From Arthrobacter sp. 260 (GTDB lineage: Bacteria; Actinomycetota; Actinomycetes; Actinomycetales; Micrococcaceae): DNA of 64,000 bases. Both the position numbers and the translations under genes were made by a program. The stretch covers positions 1 to 64,000 of the forward strand of contig NZ_JABFOE010000018.1 in NCBI RefSeq assembly GCF_013116745.1, read 5' to 3'. The notes under the pieces are model-generated. The model ran no database searches, was not told where the DNA came from, and saw only the letters and a list, made by a program, of their open reading frames with translations. Position 1 is the stretch's first letter; every line of letters begins with the position of its first letter. This document shows, in pieces, positions 44,349 through 54,832 of the stretch.

Positions 44349-47300
44349 ATGCCACGCAGAACCGACCTCAAAAGCGTCATGGTCATCGGCTCCGGGCCGA
44401 TCGTCATCGGCCAGGCCGCCGAATTCGATTACTCGGGAACGCAGGCGCTGCGCGTGCTGAAGGAGGAGGGCCTGCGGGTCATCCTGGTCAACTCCAATCC
44501 GGCCACCATCATGACCGACCCCGAGTTCGCCGACGCCACCTATGTTGAGCCGATCACCCCCGAGGTGGTCGCCAAGATCATCGAGAAGGAGCGCCCCGAC
44601 GCACTCCTTCCCACCCTCGGTGGGCAGACCGCCCTGAACGCCGCCATCGCCCTAGACAAGAACGGTGTCCTGGAGAAGTACGGGGTGGAACTGATCGGTG
44701 CCAACATCGCTGCCATCGAGCTGGGGGAGGACCGCGAGAAGTTCAAGGGAGTTGTAGCCCGCTGCGGCGCCGAATCGGCCCGGTCCATGATCATCCACTC
44801 CATCGACGGTGCCCTTGAAGCGGCAGCCGACCTCGGCTACCCGATGGTGGTCCGCCCCTCCTTCACCATGGGTGGGCTCGGCTCGGGTCTTGCCTACAAC
44901 GAAAGGGACCTGCGCCGTATTGTCGGCCAGGGTCTCCAGTACAGTCCCACCACCGAGGTCCTCCTCGAGGAGAGCATCCTCGGCTGGAAAGAGTACGAAC
45001 TTGAGATGATGCGGGACAAGAACGACAACGTGGTGGTGGTCTGCTCCATCGAGAACCTCGACCCGGTGGGTGTGCACACTGGAGACTCGATCACGGTTGC
45101 CCCGGCCATGACCCTCACTGACCGCGAGTACCAGCGGTTGCGTGACATTTCGATCGCCATCATCCGGGAGGTGGGGGTCGACACCGGCGGTTGCAACATC
45201 CAGTTCGCCATCGAGCCCGACACCGGCCGCATCGTCGTCATCGAAATGAACCCGCGCGTCTCCCGGTCCTCGGCACTGGCCTCCAAGGCCACCGGCTTCG
45301 CGATCGCAAAGATCGCCACCAAGCTCTCCCTCGGCTACACCCTCGACGAGATCCCGAACGACATCACCCAGAAGACCCCCGCCTCGTTCGAGCCGACCCT
45401 CGACTACGTGGTGGTCAAGGTGCCCCGGTTCGCGTTCGAGAAGTTCCCCGCGGCTGACCCCACCCTGACCACCACCATGAAGTCGGTGGGCGAGGCGATG
45501 GCCATCGGCCGCAACTTCACTGAAGCCCTCCAGAAGGCACTGCGCTCCCTGGAGCAGAAGGGCTCACAGCTGTCCTTCGACACGTCGGTCGATATCGATG
45601 TGCCGGCCCTCATCACCGCTGCCAAGCGGCCCACCACCGAGCGCCTCGCCCAGGTGCAGCAGGCACTGCTGGGCGGTGGCACGATCGATGAGCTCTACCA
45701 GGCGACCGGCATCGACCCGTGGTACCTGGACCAGCTGGTGCTGCTCAACGAGGTGGCCGCGACCGTCCGGGAGGCGCCAGCGCTCACCGAGGAGATGCTG
45801 CGGCTGGCCAAACGGCACGGCTTCTCCGACGAGCAGATCGGCGCGCTGACCCACACCCCCGAAGCTGTGGTGCGGGGAGTCCGCCACGCCCTTGGCGTGC
45901 GCCCGGTCTACAAGACCGTCGACACCTGTGCCGCAGAGTTCGCCGCCTACACCCCGTACCACTACTCGTCCTACGATGAGGAGGACGAGGTGGGCCTGCA
46001 CGCGAAGCCGTCGATCATCATCCTGGGCTCCGGCCCGAACCGGATCGGTCAGGGCATCGAGTTCGACTACTCGTGTGTCCACGCGTCCATGGCGTTGCGC
46101 GAGGCCGGCTACGAAACGGTGATGGTCAACTGCAACCCCGAAACGGTGTCCACCGACTACGACATCTCCACCCGCCTGTACTTCGAACCGCTCACCCTTG
46201 AGGACGTCCTTGAGGTGATCGCAGCCGAGGACCGCACCGGCGGCGTGATGGGGGTCTTCGTGCAGCTCGGTGGGCAGACTCCGCTGAAACTCGCTCAGGA
46301 ACTGGCCGACGCCGGTATCCCGATCCTCGGCACATCACCCGAGGCGATCGACCTGGCCGAACACCGGGGTGCGTTCAGCCGGGTCCTCGACGCGGCAGGG
46401 CTGATCTCGCCGAAGAACGGCACCGCCGTGTCCTTCGAGGACTCCAAAAAGATCGCCGACGAGATCGGTTACCCGGTCCTCGTCCGGCCGTCCTACGTCC
46501 TGGGCGGCCGCGGAATGGAGATCGTCTACGACGAGGCCAACCTTTCCCGCTACATCGCCAACGCCACCGAAATCACCGAGGCCCACCCGGTCCTGATCGA
46601 CCGGTTCCTTGAGGACGCCATCGAGATCGACGTCGACGCCCTCTACGACGGCACCGACATGTACCTCGGCGGCATCATGGAACACATTGAGGAGGCAGGC
46701 ATCCACTCCGGAGACTCGGCGTGCGTCCTGCCGCCTATCACCCTGGGCGCCGACATCCTGCAGCGCGTCCGCGAGGCGACTCTGGCGATCGCCGACGGCG
46801 TAGGGGTCCGCGGGCTCATCAACATCCAGTTCGCGCTGGCTTCGGATGTGCTGTACGTACTGGAAGCCAACCCGCGTGCCTCCCGTACCGTGCCCTTCGT
46901 GTCGAAGGCGACCGGGGTGCAGCTTGCCAAGGCAGCCGCCCTGATCGGGACCGGGGTGTCCATCGCGGCCCTCCGCGCCGAGTATGGACTCCTCCCAGCG
47001 ACCGGCGACGGTGGGGACCTGCCTCTGGACGCACCGGTGTCCGTGAAGGAAGCGGTCCTGCCGTTCAGCCGGTTCCGCACCCCCGACGGCACAGTCGTCG
47101 ACTCGCTGCTTGGCCCCGAAATGCGCTCAACGGGCGAGGTGATGGGAATCGACAAGTACTTCGACACCGCGTTCGCGAAAAGCCAGTCAGCGGCCAACGC
47201 TGCCCTTCCCACCGAGGGCCGGGTATTCGTGTCGGTGGCCAACCGGGACAAACGCTCGATCATCATGCCGGTCAAGCGGCTCGTCGATCTGGGCTTCGAG

Positions 47301-47663
47301 ATCCTGTCCACCGGCGGCACAGCCGACGTGTTGCGCCGCAACGGCATCCAGGCCACCACCGTGCGCAAGATCGCCGAGGGAACCGGTGAGCACGGCGAAG
47401 GCACAGTGGTGGACCTGATCACCGACGGCACCATCGACATGATCATCAACACCCCCTCGGGCGGCCAGGCCCGTGGCGACGGTTACGAGATCCGGGCGGC
47501 CGCTACCTCGTACGGGCTCCCGGTCATCACGACCGTCCCCGAGTTCGGCGCTGCCGTCCAGGCGATTGAGGCCATGCGCTCCTACGAGTGGTCGGTGACC
47601 AGCCTCCAGGAACACGCCGCCAACCTGCAGGCGGCAACCGAAGCCCGCAATGCCGCTCGCTAG
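44349..47663 (+). CDS. carB: Carbamoyl-phosphate synthase, large subunit
   Basis: An 1104-residue duplicated ATP-grasp enzyme. First half: [21 protein letters not shown] and [19 protein letters not shown]; second half: [19 protein letters not shown] and [19 protein letters not shown]. The C-terminal MGS-like allosteric domain (from about 950) has [28 protein letters not shown], where UMP or IMP would act. Starts one base after the carA stop and overlaps pyrF by 14 bases. Confidence 0.98.
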   Translation: MPRRTDLKSVMVIGSGPIVIGQAAEFDYSGTQALRVLKEEGLRVILVNSNPATIMTDPEFADATYVEPITPEVVAKIIEKERPDALLPTLGGQTALNAAIALDKNGVLEKYGVELIGANIAAIELGEDREKFKGVVARCGAESARSMIIHSIDGALEAAADLGYPMVVRPSFTMGGLGSGLAYNERDLRRIVGQGLQYSPTTEVLLEESILGWKEYELEMMRDKNDNVVVVCSIENLDPVGVHTGDSITVAPAMTLTDREYQRLRDISIAIIREVGVDTGGCNIQFAIEPDTGRIVVIEMNPRVSRSSALASKATGFAIAKIATKLSLGYTLDEIPNDITQKTPASFEPTLDYVVVKVPRFAFEKFPAADPTLTTTMKSVGEAMAIGRNFTEALQKALRSLEQKGSQLSFDTSVDIDVPALITAAKRPTTERLAQVQQALLGGGTIDELYQATGIDPWYLDQLVLLNEVAATVREAPALTEEMLRLAKRHGFSDEQIGALTHTPEAVVRGVRHALGVRPVYKTVDTCAAEFAAYTPYHYSSYDEEDEVGLHAKPSIIILGSGPNRIGQGIEFDYSCVHASMALREAGYETVMVNCNPETVSTDYDISTRLYFEPLTLEDVLEVIAAEDRTGGVMGVFVQLGGQTPLKLAQELADAGIPILGTSPEAIDLAEHRGAFSRVLDAAGLISPKNGTAVSFEDSKKIADEIGYPVLVRPSYVLGGRGMEIVYDEANLSRYIANATEITEAHPVLIDRFLEDAIEIDVDALYDGTDMYLGGIMEHIEEAGIHSGDSACVLPPITLGADILQRVREATLAIADGVGVRGLINIQFALASDVLYVLEANPRASRTVPFVSKATGVQLAKAAALIGTGVSIAALRAEYGLLPATGDGGDLPLDAPVSVKEAVLPFSRFRTPDGTVVDSLLGPEMRSTGEVMGIDKYFDTAFAKSQSAANAALPTEGRVFVSVANRDKRSIIMPVKRLVDLGFEILSTGGTADVLRRNGIQATTVRKIAEGTGEHGEGTVVDLITDGTIDMIINTPSGGQARGDGYEIRAAATSYGLPVITTVPEFGAAVQAIEAMRSYEWSVTSLQEHAANLQAATEARNAAR

Positions 47664-48543
47664 GCCCTCGTTCGGGGTCCGGCTTGCCGCCCGCATGCAG
47701 GACCGCGGCGGCCTGTGTGTGGGAATCGACCCGCACCCGGCGCTGCTGCGCGACTGGGGGCTGGCCGAGGACGCCGCTGGCTGCGAACGCTTCGCCCTGA
47801 CGGTGCTGGAGGCCGTCGGCGGAACAGCCGCCATCCTCAAGCCCCAGGTGGCGCTGTTCGAACGGCACGGTTCTGCCGGGATGGCGGCTCTGGAGCGGCT
47901 GCTGGCTGACGCTGCTGACCAGGGGGTGCTGACCATCGCTGACGCGAAGCGCGGCGATATCGGTTCCACCATGGCCGCCTACGCGGATGCCTGGCTTCGG
48001 GACGGGTCGGCCCTGGCGGCCGACGCTGTCACGCTCAACCCCTACCTGGGGTTCGAATCCCTGCGTCCCGCACTGGACCTCGCGGCCGCGACCGGCCGCG
48101 GTGTGTTTGTGCTGGCACTGACGTCCAACCCGGAGGGCGCGTCCATCCAGCACGCGCAGGTGACCGACCGGACCGGCGGGTCTGGGGCCGACGGATCAAC
48201 CAGCAGCCACACCAGCGGCCAGGCGGTGGCCCGGCTGATCGCCGACGCCGCCGCCCGGGAGAACCGCGACGCCGTCGGGCTCGGATCGGTGGGCCTGGTG
48301 GTCGGAGCAACGGCTGGCGCGGCCGTGCGCACCCTGGGCCTGGACCTGGCGGAGCTGAACGGCCCCATCCTTGCTCCCGGCATCGGCGCCCAGGGCGCCG
48401 GCCGTAAGGAAGTCGCCGATACGTTCGGCTCGGCACTCCCGCTCGTACTCGGGAGCGCGAGCCGCAGCATCCTGCGGGCCGGACCTGACAGCAGCAAGCT
48501 TCGGACGGCCGCGGAACAGGCGCTGGCGGAACTGCGCAATTGA
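47650..48543 (+). CDS. pyrF: Orotidine-5'-phosphate decarboxylase (type 2)
   Basis: A 297-residue TIM-barrel enzyme making UMP. The opening [18 protein letters not shown] and the catalytic [20 protein letters not shown] (Asp-Lys-Asp) are those of the longer, type 2 family found in actinobacteria. It begins 14 bases before the carB stop. Orotate-forming pyrD and pyrE are not in this operon. It is the last pyr gene before a new promoter. Confidence 0.96.
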   Translation: MPLARPSFGVRLAARMQDRGGLCVGIDPHPALLRDWGLAEDAAGCERFALTVLEAVGGTAAILKPQVALFERHGSAGMAALERLLADAADQGVLTIADAKRGDIGSTMAAYADAWLRDGSALAADAVTLNPYLGFESLRPALDLAAATGRGVFVLALTSNPEGASIQHAQVTDRTGGSGADGSTSSHTSGQAVARLIADAAARENRDAVGLGSVGLVVGATAGAAVRTLGLDLAELNGPILAPGIGAQGAGRKEVADTFGSALPLVLGSASRSILRAGPDSSKLRTAAEQALAELRN

Positions 48544-48569
48544 TTTTGTGCCGCCTCAACAGATAGGTT
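48540..48569 (+). promoter_or_regulatory. Promoter of mihF
   Basis: TTGATT (48540-48545) and TAGGTT (48564-48569) are separated by 18 bases, just behind pyrF and about 78 bases ahead of the mihF start. Confidence 0.5.
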
Positions 48570-48647
48570 CAGTGGAAGCCCATTCCACAAGAAATGCATC
48601 TACCCGAGCGTCCAGCGCGGCACGGTGCCAACTGCAGGGGAGCACTT

Positions 48648-48977
48648 GTGAGCTTGAAGCCGCTATCGGACTCCGAACGGACTCAAGCGCGCGAGAAGGC
48701 CACTGCGGCCCGTGCGGTCAGGGCAGATCTGAAGGTGAAGCTGAAATCGGGGGAAACCACGGTCAGCGACGTCGTCAACGGTATGTCGATGGATCCCGCG
48801 GTGGGCCGGCTGAAGGTGCTGGACCTGCTGAAGGCGTTGCCGGGCGTGGGGGATGTGCGCGCGGCAGGCATCATGAACGACGTCGGCATCGCCGCGACCC
48901 GCCGTGTGCGGGGGCTGGGTGTGCACCAGCGCCAGGCATTGATCGAACATCTAGCAAAGCAGGACCCTTCGCCCTGA
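48648..48977 (+). CDS. mihF: Integration host factor, actinobacterial type (mIHF)
   Basis: A 109-residue nucleoid-associated protein. Its basic helix KPLSDSERTQAREKATAARA and the helix-two-turn-helix with LKVLDLLKALPGVGDVRAAGIMNDVGIAATRRVRGLG are characteristic of mIHF, first found as a host factor for phage L5 integration. The GTG start at 48648 has GGGGAG; an 18-residue longer frame is rejected. It precedes gmk, its universal neighbour in actinobacteria. Confidence 0.94.
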   Translation: MSLKPLSDSERTQAREKATAARAVRADLKVKLKSGETTVSDVVNGMSMDPAVGRLKVLDLLKALPGVGDVRAAGIMNDVGIAATRRVRGLGVHQRQALIEHLAKQDPSP

Positions 48978-49014
48978 TCGGGGCAAGGCAGCAGACCTGT
49001 AAGTAAGGAACCAC

Positions 49015-49584
49015 GTGTCGCAGCCTCGGCTGACAGTACTCGCCGGGCCAACGGCCGTCGGTAAGGGAACCGTATCCACCTACATCCGCGACAACTACCC
49101 GCAGGTCTGGCTGTCCGTCTCAGCCACCACCAGGCCACCGCGGCCGGGCGAGGTGGATGGAGTCCACTACTTCTTCGTGAGCAACGAGGAGTTCGACGAC
49201 CTGGTAGCCACCGGCCAGATGCTCGAGTGGGCGCTGGTCCATGGCCGCAACCGCTACGGCACCCTCCGGCGGACTGTCGACGCGGCGATGGCCGATGGGA
49301 AATCGGTGCTGCTGGAGATCGACCTGCAGGGAGCCCGGCAGGTCAAGGAGTCAATGCCCGAGGCTAATTTCGTGTTCCTGACACCGCCCAGCTGGGACGA
49401 GATGGTGCGCCGTTTGGTCGGCCGGGGGACCGAAACTGAGCAGGAACAGCAGCAACGGCTGGAAACCGCTAAACTAGAACTTGCCGCTGAGCCTGAATTC
49501 GACCACACGGTGGTCAATGACAGTGTTCAGCGCGCAGCGGACGAGCTTGTATCACTGATGGGACTAAGCCCTCAGGCACGTTAG
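49015..49584 (+). CDS. gmk: Guanylate kinase
   Basis: A 189-residue P-loop kinase converting GMP to GDP. P-loop [13 protein letters not shown] (residues 7-15), GMP-binding [21 protein letters not shown] and [13 protein letters not shown] are visible. GTG start with AAGGAA. It sits between mihF and rpoZ. Confidence 0.97.
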   Translation: MSQPRLTVLAGPTAVGKGTVSTYIRDNYPQVWLSVSATTRPPRPGEVDGVHYFFVSNEEFDDLVATGQMLEWALVHGRNRYGTLRRTVDAAMADGKSVLLEIDLQGARQVKESMPEANFVFLTPPSWDEMVRRLVGRGTETEQEQQQRLETAKLELAAEPEFDHTVVNDSVQRAADELVSLMGLSPQAR

Positions 49585-49640
49585 CGCGTGACCTGGTAGC
49601 CGCTGTCCCACCAACAATCTGAACCATTTACGGAGTATTT

Positions 49641-49904
49641 GTGTCAACACAGCCTGAAGGCATCATCAACCCGCCGATCGACTCCCTGCTGGAGGCTTCG
49701 GACTCGAAGTATGCCCTGGTGATCTACGGTGCCAAGCGCGCCCGGCAGATCAACGCATACTACTCCCAGCTGCATGAGGGCCTGTTCGAGTACGTTGGCC
49801 CCCTGGTCGACACCCGCCTGAACGAGAAGCCGCTCTCGATCGCCCTGCGCGAGATCAACGAGGGCATGCTCGTCGCCACCCCGGTCGAATCAACCGAGCA
49901 GTAG
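49641..49904 (+). CDS. rpoZ: RNA polymerase omega subunit
   Basis: An 87-residue subunit that helps assemble beta-prime. [31 protein letters not shown] is the family signature (here split across residues 10-40), and the C-terminal [17 protein letters not shown] follows. GTG start at 49641. Confidence 0.95.
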   Translation: MSTQPEGIINPPIDSLLEASDSKYALVIYGAKRARQINAYYSQLHEGLFEYVGPLVDTRLNEKPLSIALREINEGMLVATPVESTEQ

Positions 49905-49953
49905 TTTCTGCTGTTCTTGTGATTGCAGCCGAGCCTAACCGAACGCTGAGCAA

Positions 49954-51198
49954 GTGCGCGTAGTTCTGGGAGTCGGGGGAGGGATCGCCGCCTACAAGGT
50001 GGCTTCCCTCCTCCGACTCTTTACTGAGGCGGGGCACAACGTCACAGTCATTCCCACGGACGCGGCAACCCGGTTTGTCGGGACCGCCACCTGGGAGGCA
50101 CTCTCCGGGAACCCGGTCAGCAACAGCGTGTTCGACGACGTCGACAAGGTCAACCACGTGCGTCTCGGCCAGCAGGCCGACCTGGTGGTCATTGCCCCTG
50201 CCACTGCGGACCTGATTGCGCGGGCCGCCGCCGGGATGGCCAACGACCTTTTGACCGGGACCCTGCTGATGGCCCGCTGCCCGGTCCTGATGGCACCCGC
50301 CATGCACACCGAGATGTGGAACCACCCCGCGACCGTCGCCAACATTGCGACCCTCCGCAGCAGGGGCACGCTGGTGCTCGATCCCGCCTCGGGACGGTTG
50401 ACCGGCACCGACTCCGGCGCTGGCAGGCTACCCGAGCCCGCCGACATCTTCGCCTCCGCAATGGCGGCTTACGAGGGCGCCAATCAGGACATGTCCTCCT
50501 CGGGTACGGCACAAGGCTCACTCGCCGGCCGGCACCTAGTGATCACCGCTGGTGGCACCCGCGAACCCATCGACCCAGTCCGCTATCTCGGTAACCGCTC
50601 GTCGGGCAAGCAGGGGATGGCACTGGCCGCGGCCGCCCTCGCGGAGGGCGCGACCGTCGAATTGATCGTCGCCCATGTGGAGGTCCCCGCCCCCGACGGC
50701 GTCGATCTGGTCACGGTCGAAACTGCCGAGCAGCTCAGGACCGCGACACTGCGCGCAGCGAAACAGGCCGACGCGCTCATCATGGCCGCTGCGGTAGCCG
50801 ACTTCCGGCCGGCCGAGCAGGTCCTCACCAAGATCAAGAAACGCGCCGACGGCGTCGACCCCGTGATCACCCTGGTGCGCAATCCCGACATTCTCCGGGA
50901 AGCCGTTGAGCAGCGTGACGCCGCGGGTACCGGGCCGGTCATTGTGGGATTCGCGGCCGAAACCGGCGACGCGACGTCGGACCCGTTGGACCACGCCCGC
51001 CAGAAGCTGGCCCGGAAGGGCTGCGACCTGCTGGTGCTTAACCAGGTGGGTGACGGCAAGGTGTTTGGGCTCGATGACACTGCCGCAACCATCCTCGATG
51101 CCCGCGGCGCCGAACCAGTTGAGGTTGCCGGTACCAAAACCGACGTCGCCGCCGCAGTGGTGGCCCGGGTGGCAGCCGCGCTGGCGGGCCGAGGCTAA
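49954..51198 (+). CDS. coaBC: Bifunctional phosphopantothenoylcysteine decarboxylase / phosphopantothenate-cysteine ligase
   Basis: A 414-residue CoA-pathway enzyme. The CoaC half has VLGVGGGIAAYK, the His in VNHVRLGQQADLVVIAPATADLIA and PAMHTEMW; the CoaB half starts near 190 with LVITAGGTREPIDPVRYLGNRSSGKQG and has AAAVADFRP and KIKK. In the CoaC lid the usual ACGDxGxGR is LTGTDSGAGR, so the catalytic Cys position is Gly or Thr; actinobacterial versions seem commonly to differ here. GTG start at 49954. Confidence 0.93.
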   Translation: MRVVLGVGGGIAAYKVASLLRLFTEAGHNVTVIPTDAATRFVGTATWEALSGNPVSNSVFDDVDKVNHVRLGQQADLVVIAPATADLIARAAAGMANDLLTGTLLMARCPVLMAPAMHTEMWNHPATVANIATLRSRGTLVLDPASGRLTGTDSGAGRLPEPADIFASAMAAYEGANQDMSSSGTAQGSLAGRHLVITAGGTREPIDPVRYLGNRSSGKQGMALAAAALAEGATVELIVAHVEVPAPDGVDLVTVETAEQLRTATLRAAKQADALIMAAAVADFRPAEQVLTKIKKRADGVDPVITLVRNPDILREAVEQRDAAGTGPVIVGFAAETGDATSDPLDHARQKLARKGCDLLVLNQVGDGKVFGLDDTAATILDARGAEPVEVAGTKTDVAAAVVARVAAALAGRG

Positions 51199-51326
51199 CC
51201 AGGCCCTGGTTCGCCGGCCTGTGCGTTTAGACCCCAGTTGTAGTTCTTTGGTAAGCCCAGCCCATCAGTCACACAGTCCGTCACACAAGCCGCAAATCTG
51301 TCGGTCGAACCAAGTAGAGTGATCAA

Positions 51327-52541
51327 GTGAATTCAGCCAATCCCGTTCGCAGCGATCTGCGCCTGTTTACCTCGGAATCCGTCACCGAAGGCCACCCCGA
51401 CAAGATCTGCGACCAGATCAGCGACGCCATCCTCGACGCGATGCTGGAGAAGGACCCGAAGTCCCGGGTCGCCGTCGAGACCCTCGTGACCACTGGGTTG
51501 GTGCACGTCGCCGGGGAGGTCACCACCGAGGCGTACGTCGAAATCCCCGAACTGGTCCGTCAGACGCTCCTGAACATTGGCTACGACTCATCCGCCAACG
51601 GGTTCGACGGCGCACGCTGCGGCGTCTCGGTCTCCATCGGGCAGCAGTCGCCCGAAATTGCCAGCGGAGTGTTCAACTCGTTGGAGAACCGCCAGGGAAC
51701 CAGCGCTGACCCTTACGACGCGCAGGGCGCCGGTGACCAGGGCATCATGTTCGGCTACGCAAGCGACGAGACAGCTGTGCTGATGCCCACCCCCATCTGG
51801 CTGGCCCACCGGCTCTCCGAGCGCCTGACCACCGTCCGGAAGGACGGCACCCTTGACTACCTCCGGCCAGACGGCAAAACCCAGGTGACCATCGGGTACG
51901 ACGGCGATGTGCCAGTTTCAGTGGACTCGGTGGTGGTCTCCTCCCAGCATGCGCAGGGCGTCAACCTCGACCAGTTGCGCGCCGACCTGGCGACCCACGT
52001 GATCGATCCCGTGCTGGCGGCATCCGAGCTGGACATCAGCAATGTGCGCCACATCCTGAACCCGGGGGGCGACTTCGTCATCGGCGGCCCGGTGGGCGAC
52101 GCGGGCCTGACCGGACGCAAGATCATTGTCGACACCTACGGGGGAATGGCCCGGCACGGCGGCGGCGCCTTCAGCGGCAAGGATCCGTCCAAGGTTGACC
52201 GCTCGGCGGCCTATGCCATGCGCTGGGTCGCGAAGAATGTGGTCGCGGCTGGCCTGGCCAAGCGCGCCGAGATCCAGATCGCCTACGCAATCGGGATGGC
52301 GCAGCCCGTGGGCATCTACGTGGAGACCTTCGGCACGGAGACAGTTGACCCAGCTGCGATCGGCGCCGCGATCCGCGAGGTCTTCGACCTGCGTCCGCTC
52401 GGCATCATCAACGCGCTGGACCTGCTGCGGCCCATCTACCAGAAGACCGCAGCGCACGGGCACTTCGGCCGTGAAGACGTCGGCTTCAACTGGGAACTGA
52501 CCGACCGTGTGGACAAGCTGCGGAGCTATTTCAACGCCTAG
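51327..52541 (+). CDS. metK: S-adenosylmethionine synthetase
   Basis: A 404-residue enzyme making SAM from Met and [55 protein letters not shown] are the three signatures. The start is GTG 51327. TAGAGT ends six bases earlier, so the message is probably leaderless; the 128-base gap upstream carries no recognisable SAM riboswitch. Co-directional with coaBC and priA. Confidence 0.97.
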   Translation: MNSANPVRSDLRLFTSESVTEGHPDKICDQISDAILDAMLEKDPKSRVAVETLVTTGLVHVAGEVTTEAYVEIPELVRQTLLNIGYDSSANGFDGARCGVSVSIGQQSPEIASGVFNSLENRQGTSADPYDAQGAGDQGIMFGYASDETAVLMPTPIWLAHRLSERLTTVRKDGTLDYLRPDGKTQVTIGYDGDVPVSVDSVVVSSQHAQGVNLDQLRADLATHVIDPVLAASELDISNVRHILNPGGDFVIGGPVGDAGLTGRKIIVDTYGGMARHGGGAFSGKDPSKVDRSAAYAMRWVAKNVVAAGLAKRAEIQIAYAIGMAQPVGIYVETFGTETVDPAAIGAAIREVFDLRPLGIINALDLLRPIYQKTAAHGHFGREDVGFNWELTDRVDKLRSYFNA

Positions 52542-52656
52542 CACGCGCCCGCCCGGCAACGGCAACAGGGACACTTCCGGCGGACGCGCACCCCAGCAGC
52601 CTCCCGGCACCGACCCGCGCTTATCTACAGCCGGTATCTCCGGCGATCAGGGCGCG

Positions 52657-54801
52657 GTGCAGCTGTCCCTGCTGCAGGGATTCCCGGCGGCACCACGGGC
52701 AGCCGGCGCGCCGGTGCCCGCCGGAAAGCTGCCGGTGGCGCAGGTCCTGCTGGATTCCCCGCTGCCCCACCTGGACCGGGTGTTCGACTATGCAGTTCCC
52801 GAGGAGCTGGCGGAGTCTGCCCAGCCCGGGGTCCGGGTCAAGGTGCGTTTCAGCGGCCGGGAGTTCACCGGTTTCATCGTCGCCCGGGCGGCGACCACCG
52901 ACAGCACCACCCGGCTTCTGACCCTGGGCAAGGTTCTCTCCACCCAGCCGGTCCTCACCCCTGAGGTGCTGGCCCTCAGCCGTGCCGTCGCCGCGCGGTA
53001 CGCTGGGACCGTCAGCGATATCCTCAGGGTCGCCATCCCGCCGCGGATGGCGCGGGTAGACGCGGCCTTCGATGAGACAGACGAAGTGGACAGTGCCTCA
53101 CACAGTGCCTCCTCGGGCAGCGCGGCGGAAGCCAGCGCTAAGGATTCGAACGATCCAGAAAGACACTCCGCCCCGCTGCTGACCCGCTATGCCAACGGCG
53201 CCAGCTTCCTCAGGCATGTGGCCGCCGGGCATAACCCCCGGGCGGTCCTGACCAGCCTGGGAGGCTACGGAGCGCGGGACTGGCCAGCGGAAATCGCTGA
53301 GGCGGTCGCCACCGTCTGGCATGCAGGCCGGGGCGCCGTCGTCGTCGTGCCCGACCAGCGGGACCTGGCCCGGGTCGAGGCCGCCCTGGCGCGGCGGCTG
53401 GGCACCGACAACTTGGTGCGCCTTACCGCCGAGGACGGGCCGACGCCGCGGTACCGCAACTTCCTGAAACTCCTGCACGGGCAGGTACGGGTGGCGGTCG
53501 GCACCCGGTCGGCGGCCTATGCTCCGGTGCAGGACCTGGGACTCGTGTGCATCTGGGATGACGGGGATGACCTGCACCAGGAACAGCGGGCGCCCTACCA
53601 GCATGCCCGCGAAGTACTGCTGCTCAGGGCGGAGCTTCAGGGCTGCGCGGCGCTGCTCGCGTCCGGATCGCAGAGCACGGAGGCGCACCGGCTGGTGGCT
53701 ACCGGCTGGGCGCAATCGATCGCCGCGGACCGCGCCGAGGTCCGCCGCAGCAGCCCACGGGTGATCCACACCGGGGACGAGTTCCAGACTGCCCGCGATC
53801 CGCTGGCGGCGCGCGCCCGGATCCCGCATGCGGCGTGGAAGGCTGCCTCCGACGGGCTGGCCCGGGGGCCAGTGTTGCTGCAGGTGGCGCGGACCGGATT
53901 CTCACCGGCCCTCGCCTGTGAGGACTGCCGTGAACCGGCCCGCTGCACCGTGTGTACCGGACCACTGGCCCAGACCGGGCGGGGTGGTGCTCCCGGGTGC
54001 CGCTGGTGTGGCCGGCCTGACCCGCGGTGGACGTGCGCCAACTGCGGAAGCCACCGGTTGCGTGCCACAGTGGCTGGTGCCACCCGGACCGCCGAGGAAC
54101 TGGGGAGGGCCTTTCCCGGGGCGACGGTCTACTCTTCAGCCGGAGAGCACATCCTGGACACGGTGCCCGACCGTCCCGCCGTCGTCGTCGCCACGCCGGG
54201 GGCTGAACCGCTTGCCCCGAACGGCTACGCGGCGGTAATCCTTCTGGACGGGTCGGCAATGCTGTCCCGGGAATCCCTGCGGGCGGGGGAGGACACCCTG
54301 CGGCGCTGGCTCACCGCGTCGCTGCTGGCGCGCCCCGCGAACGACGGCGGCCTGGTGGTCATCACCGCCGATGATTCAACAGCAGTGGGTCATCTGGTCC
54401 GCTGGGATCCACAGGGCGCCGCCGGGCGGGAGCTTTCCACCCGGACCGACCTGGGCTTGCCGCCGGCAGTCCGGTTCGCTGCCCTGACCGGATCCCGTGA
54501 GGCCCTGACCGCGTTTACTGCCGATCTCGATCCGGCCCTGTTTCTTCGCACGGTGGGCGCCATGCCGGTCGCACCCCAGCCAGGCCGCGCCCCGGGGGGA
54601 CGTCAGGCCGGACCACCGGGGCGCCGCGACGCGGCCGACACCCAGACCTCCAGCGCGGACCAGCACCGGCTGCTGCTGTTCTTCAGCTACCGCAGTGCGC
54701 CGGCGGCGACCGCCCGGCTGAAATCCCGCAAGGCAGCACTCTCGGCGAAGGGGACATCCGAACCGGTCCACATCCGCTGTGATGCAGCGGACCTGATTTA
54801 G
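52657..54801 (+). CDS. priA: Probable replication restart protein PriA (actinobacterial, helicase motifs lost)
   Basis: A 714-residue PriA homologue. The N-terminal 3'-DNA-binding domain has PVAQVLLDSPLPHLDRVFDYAVP. Eight cysteines for two zinc sites are kept (CEDCREPARCTVC and CRWCGRPDPRWTCANC). The helicase core, however, lacks the P-loop: GVTGSGKT is replaced by a GGYGARDWPAEI-type sequence, and the DEEH box reads CIWDDGDDLHQEQ. It is therefore expected to be ATPase-dead, as known for actinobacterial PriA. Start GTG 52657 is chosen; an in-frame GTG inside metK (52507) cannot be excluded. Confidence 0.88.
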   Translation: MQLSLLQGFPAAPRAAGAPVPAGKLPVAQVLLDSPLPHLDRVFDYAVPEELAESAQPGVRVKVRFSGREFTGFIVARAATTDSTTRLLTLGKVLSTQPVLTPEVLALSRAVAARYAGTVSDILRVAIPPRMARVDAAFDETDEVDSASHSASSGSAAEASAKDSNDPERHSAPLLTRYANGASFLRHVAAGHNPRAVLTSLGGYGARDWPAEIAEAVATVWHAGRGAVVVVPDQRDLARVEAALARRLGTDNLVRLTAEDGPTPRYRNFLKLLHGQVRVAVGTRSAAYAPVQDLGLVCIWDDGDDLHQEQRAPYQHAREVLLLRAELQGCAALLASGSQSTEAHRLVATGWAQSIAADRAEVRRSSPRVIHTGDEFQTARDPLAARARIPHAAWKAASDGLARGPVLLQVARTGFSPALACEDCREPARCTVCTGPLAQTGRGGAPGCRWCGRPDPRWTCANCGSHRLRATVAGATRTAEELGRAFPGATVYSSAGEHILDTVPDRPAVVVATPGAEPLAPNGYAAVILLDGSAMLSRESLRAGEDTLRRWLTASLLARPANDGGLVVITADDSTAVGHLVRWDPQGAAGRELSTRTDLGLPPAVRFAALTGSREALTAFTADLDPALFLRTVGAMPVAPQPGRAPGGRQAGPPGRRDAADTQTSSADQHRLLLFFSYRSAPAATARLKSRKAALSAKGTSEPVHIRCDAADLI

Positions 54802-54832
54802 GGCAGTCGGGTCGCAGATTCGTCGCCGGCCG

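Noticed and set aside
51199-51326. SAM riboswitch ahead of metK
   Set aside because: The gap lacks the four-way junction pattern and the gene seems leaderless.
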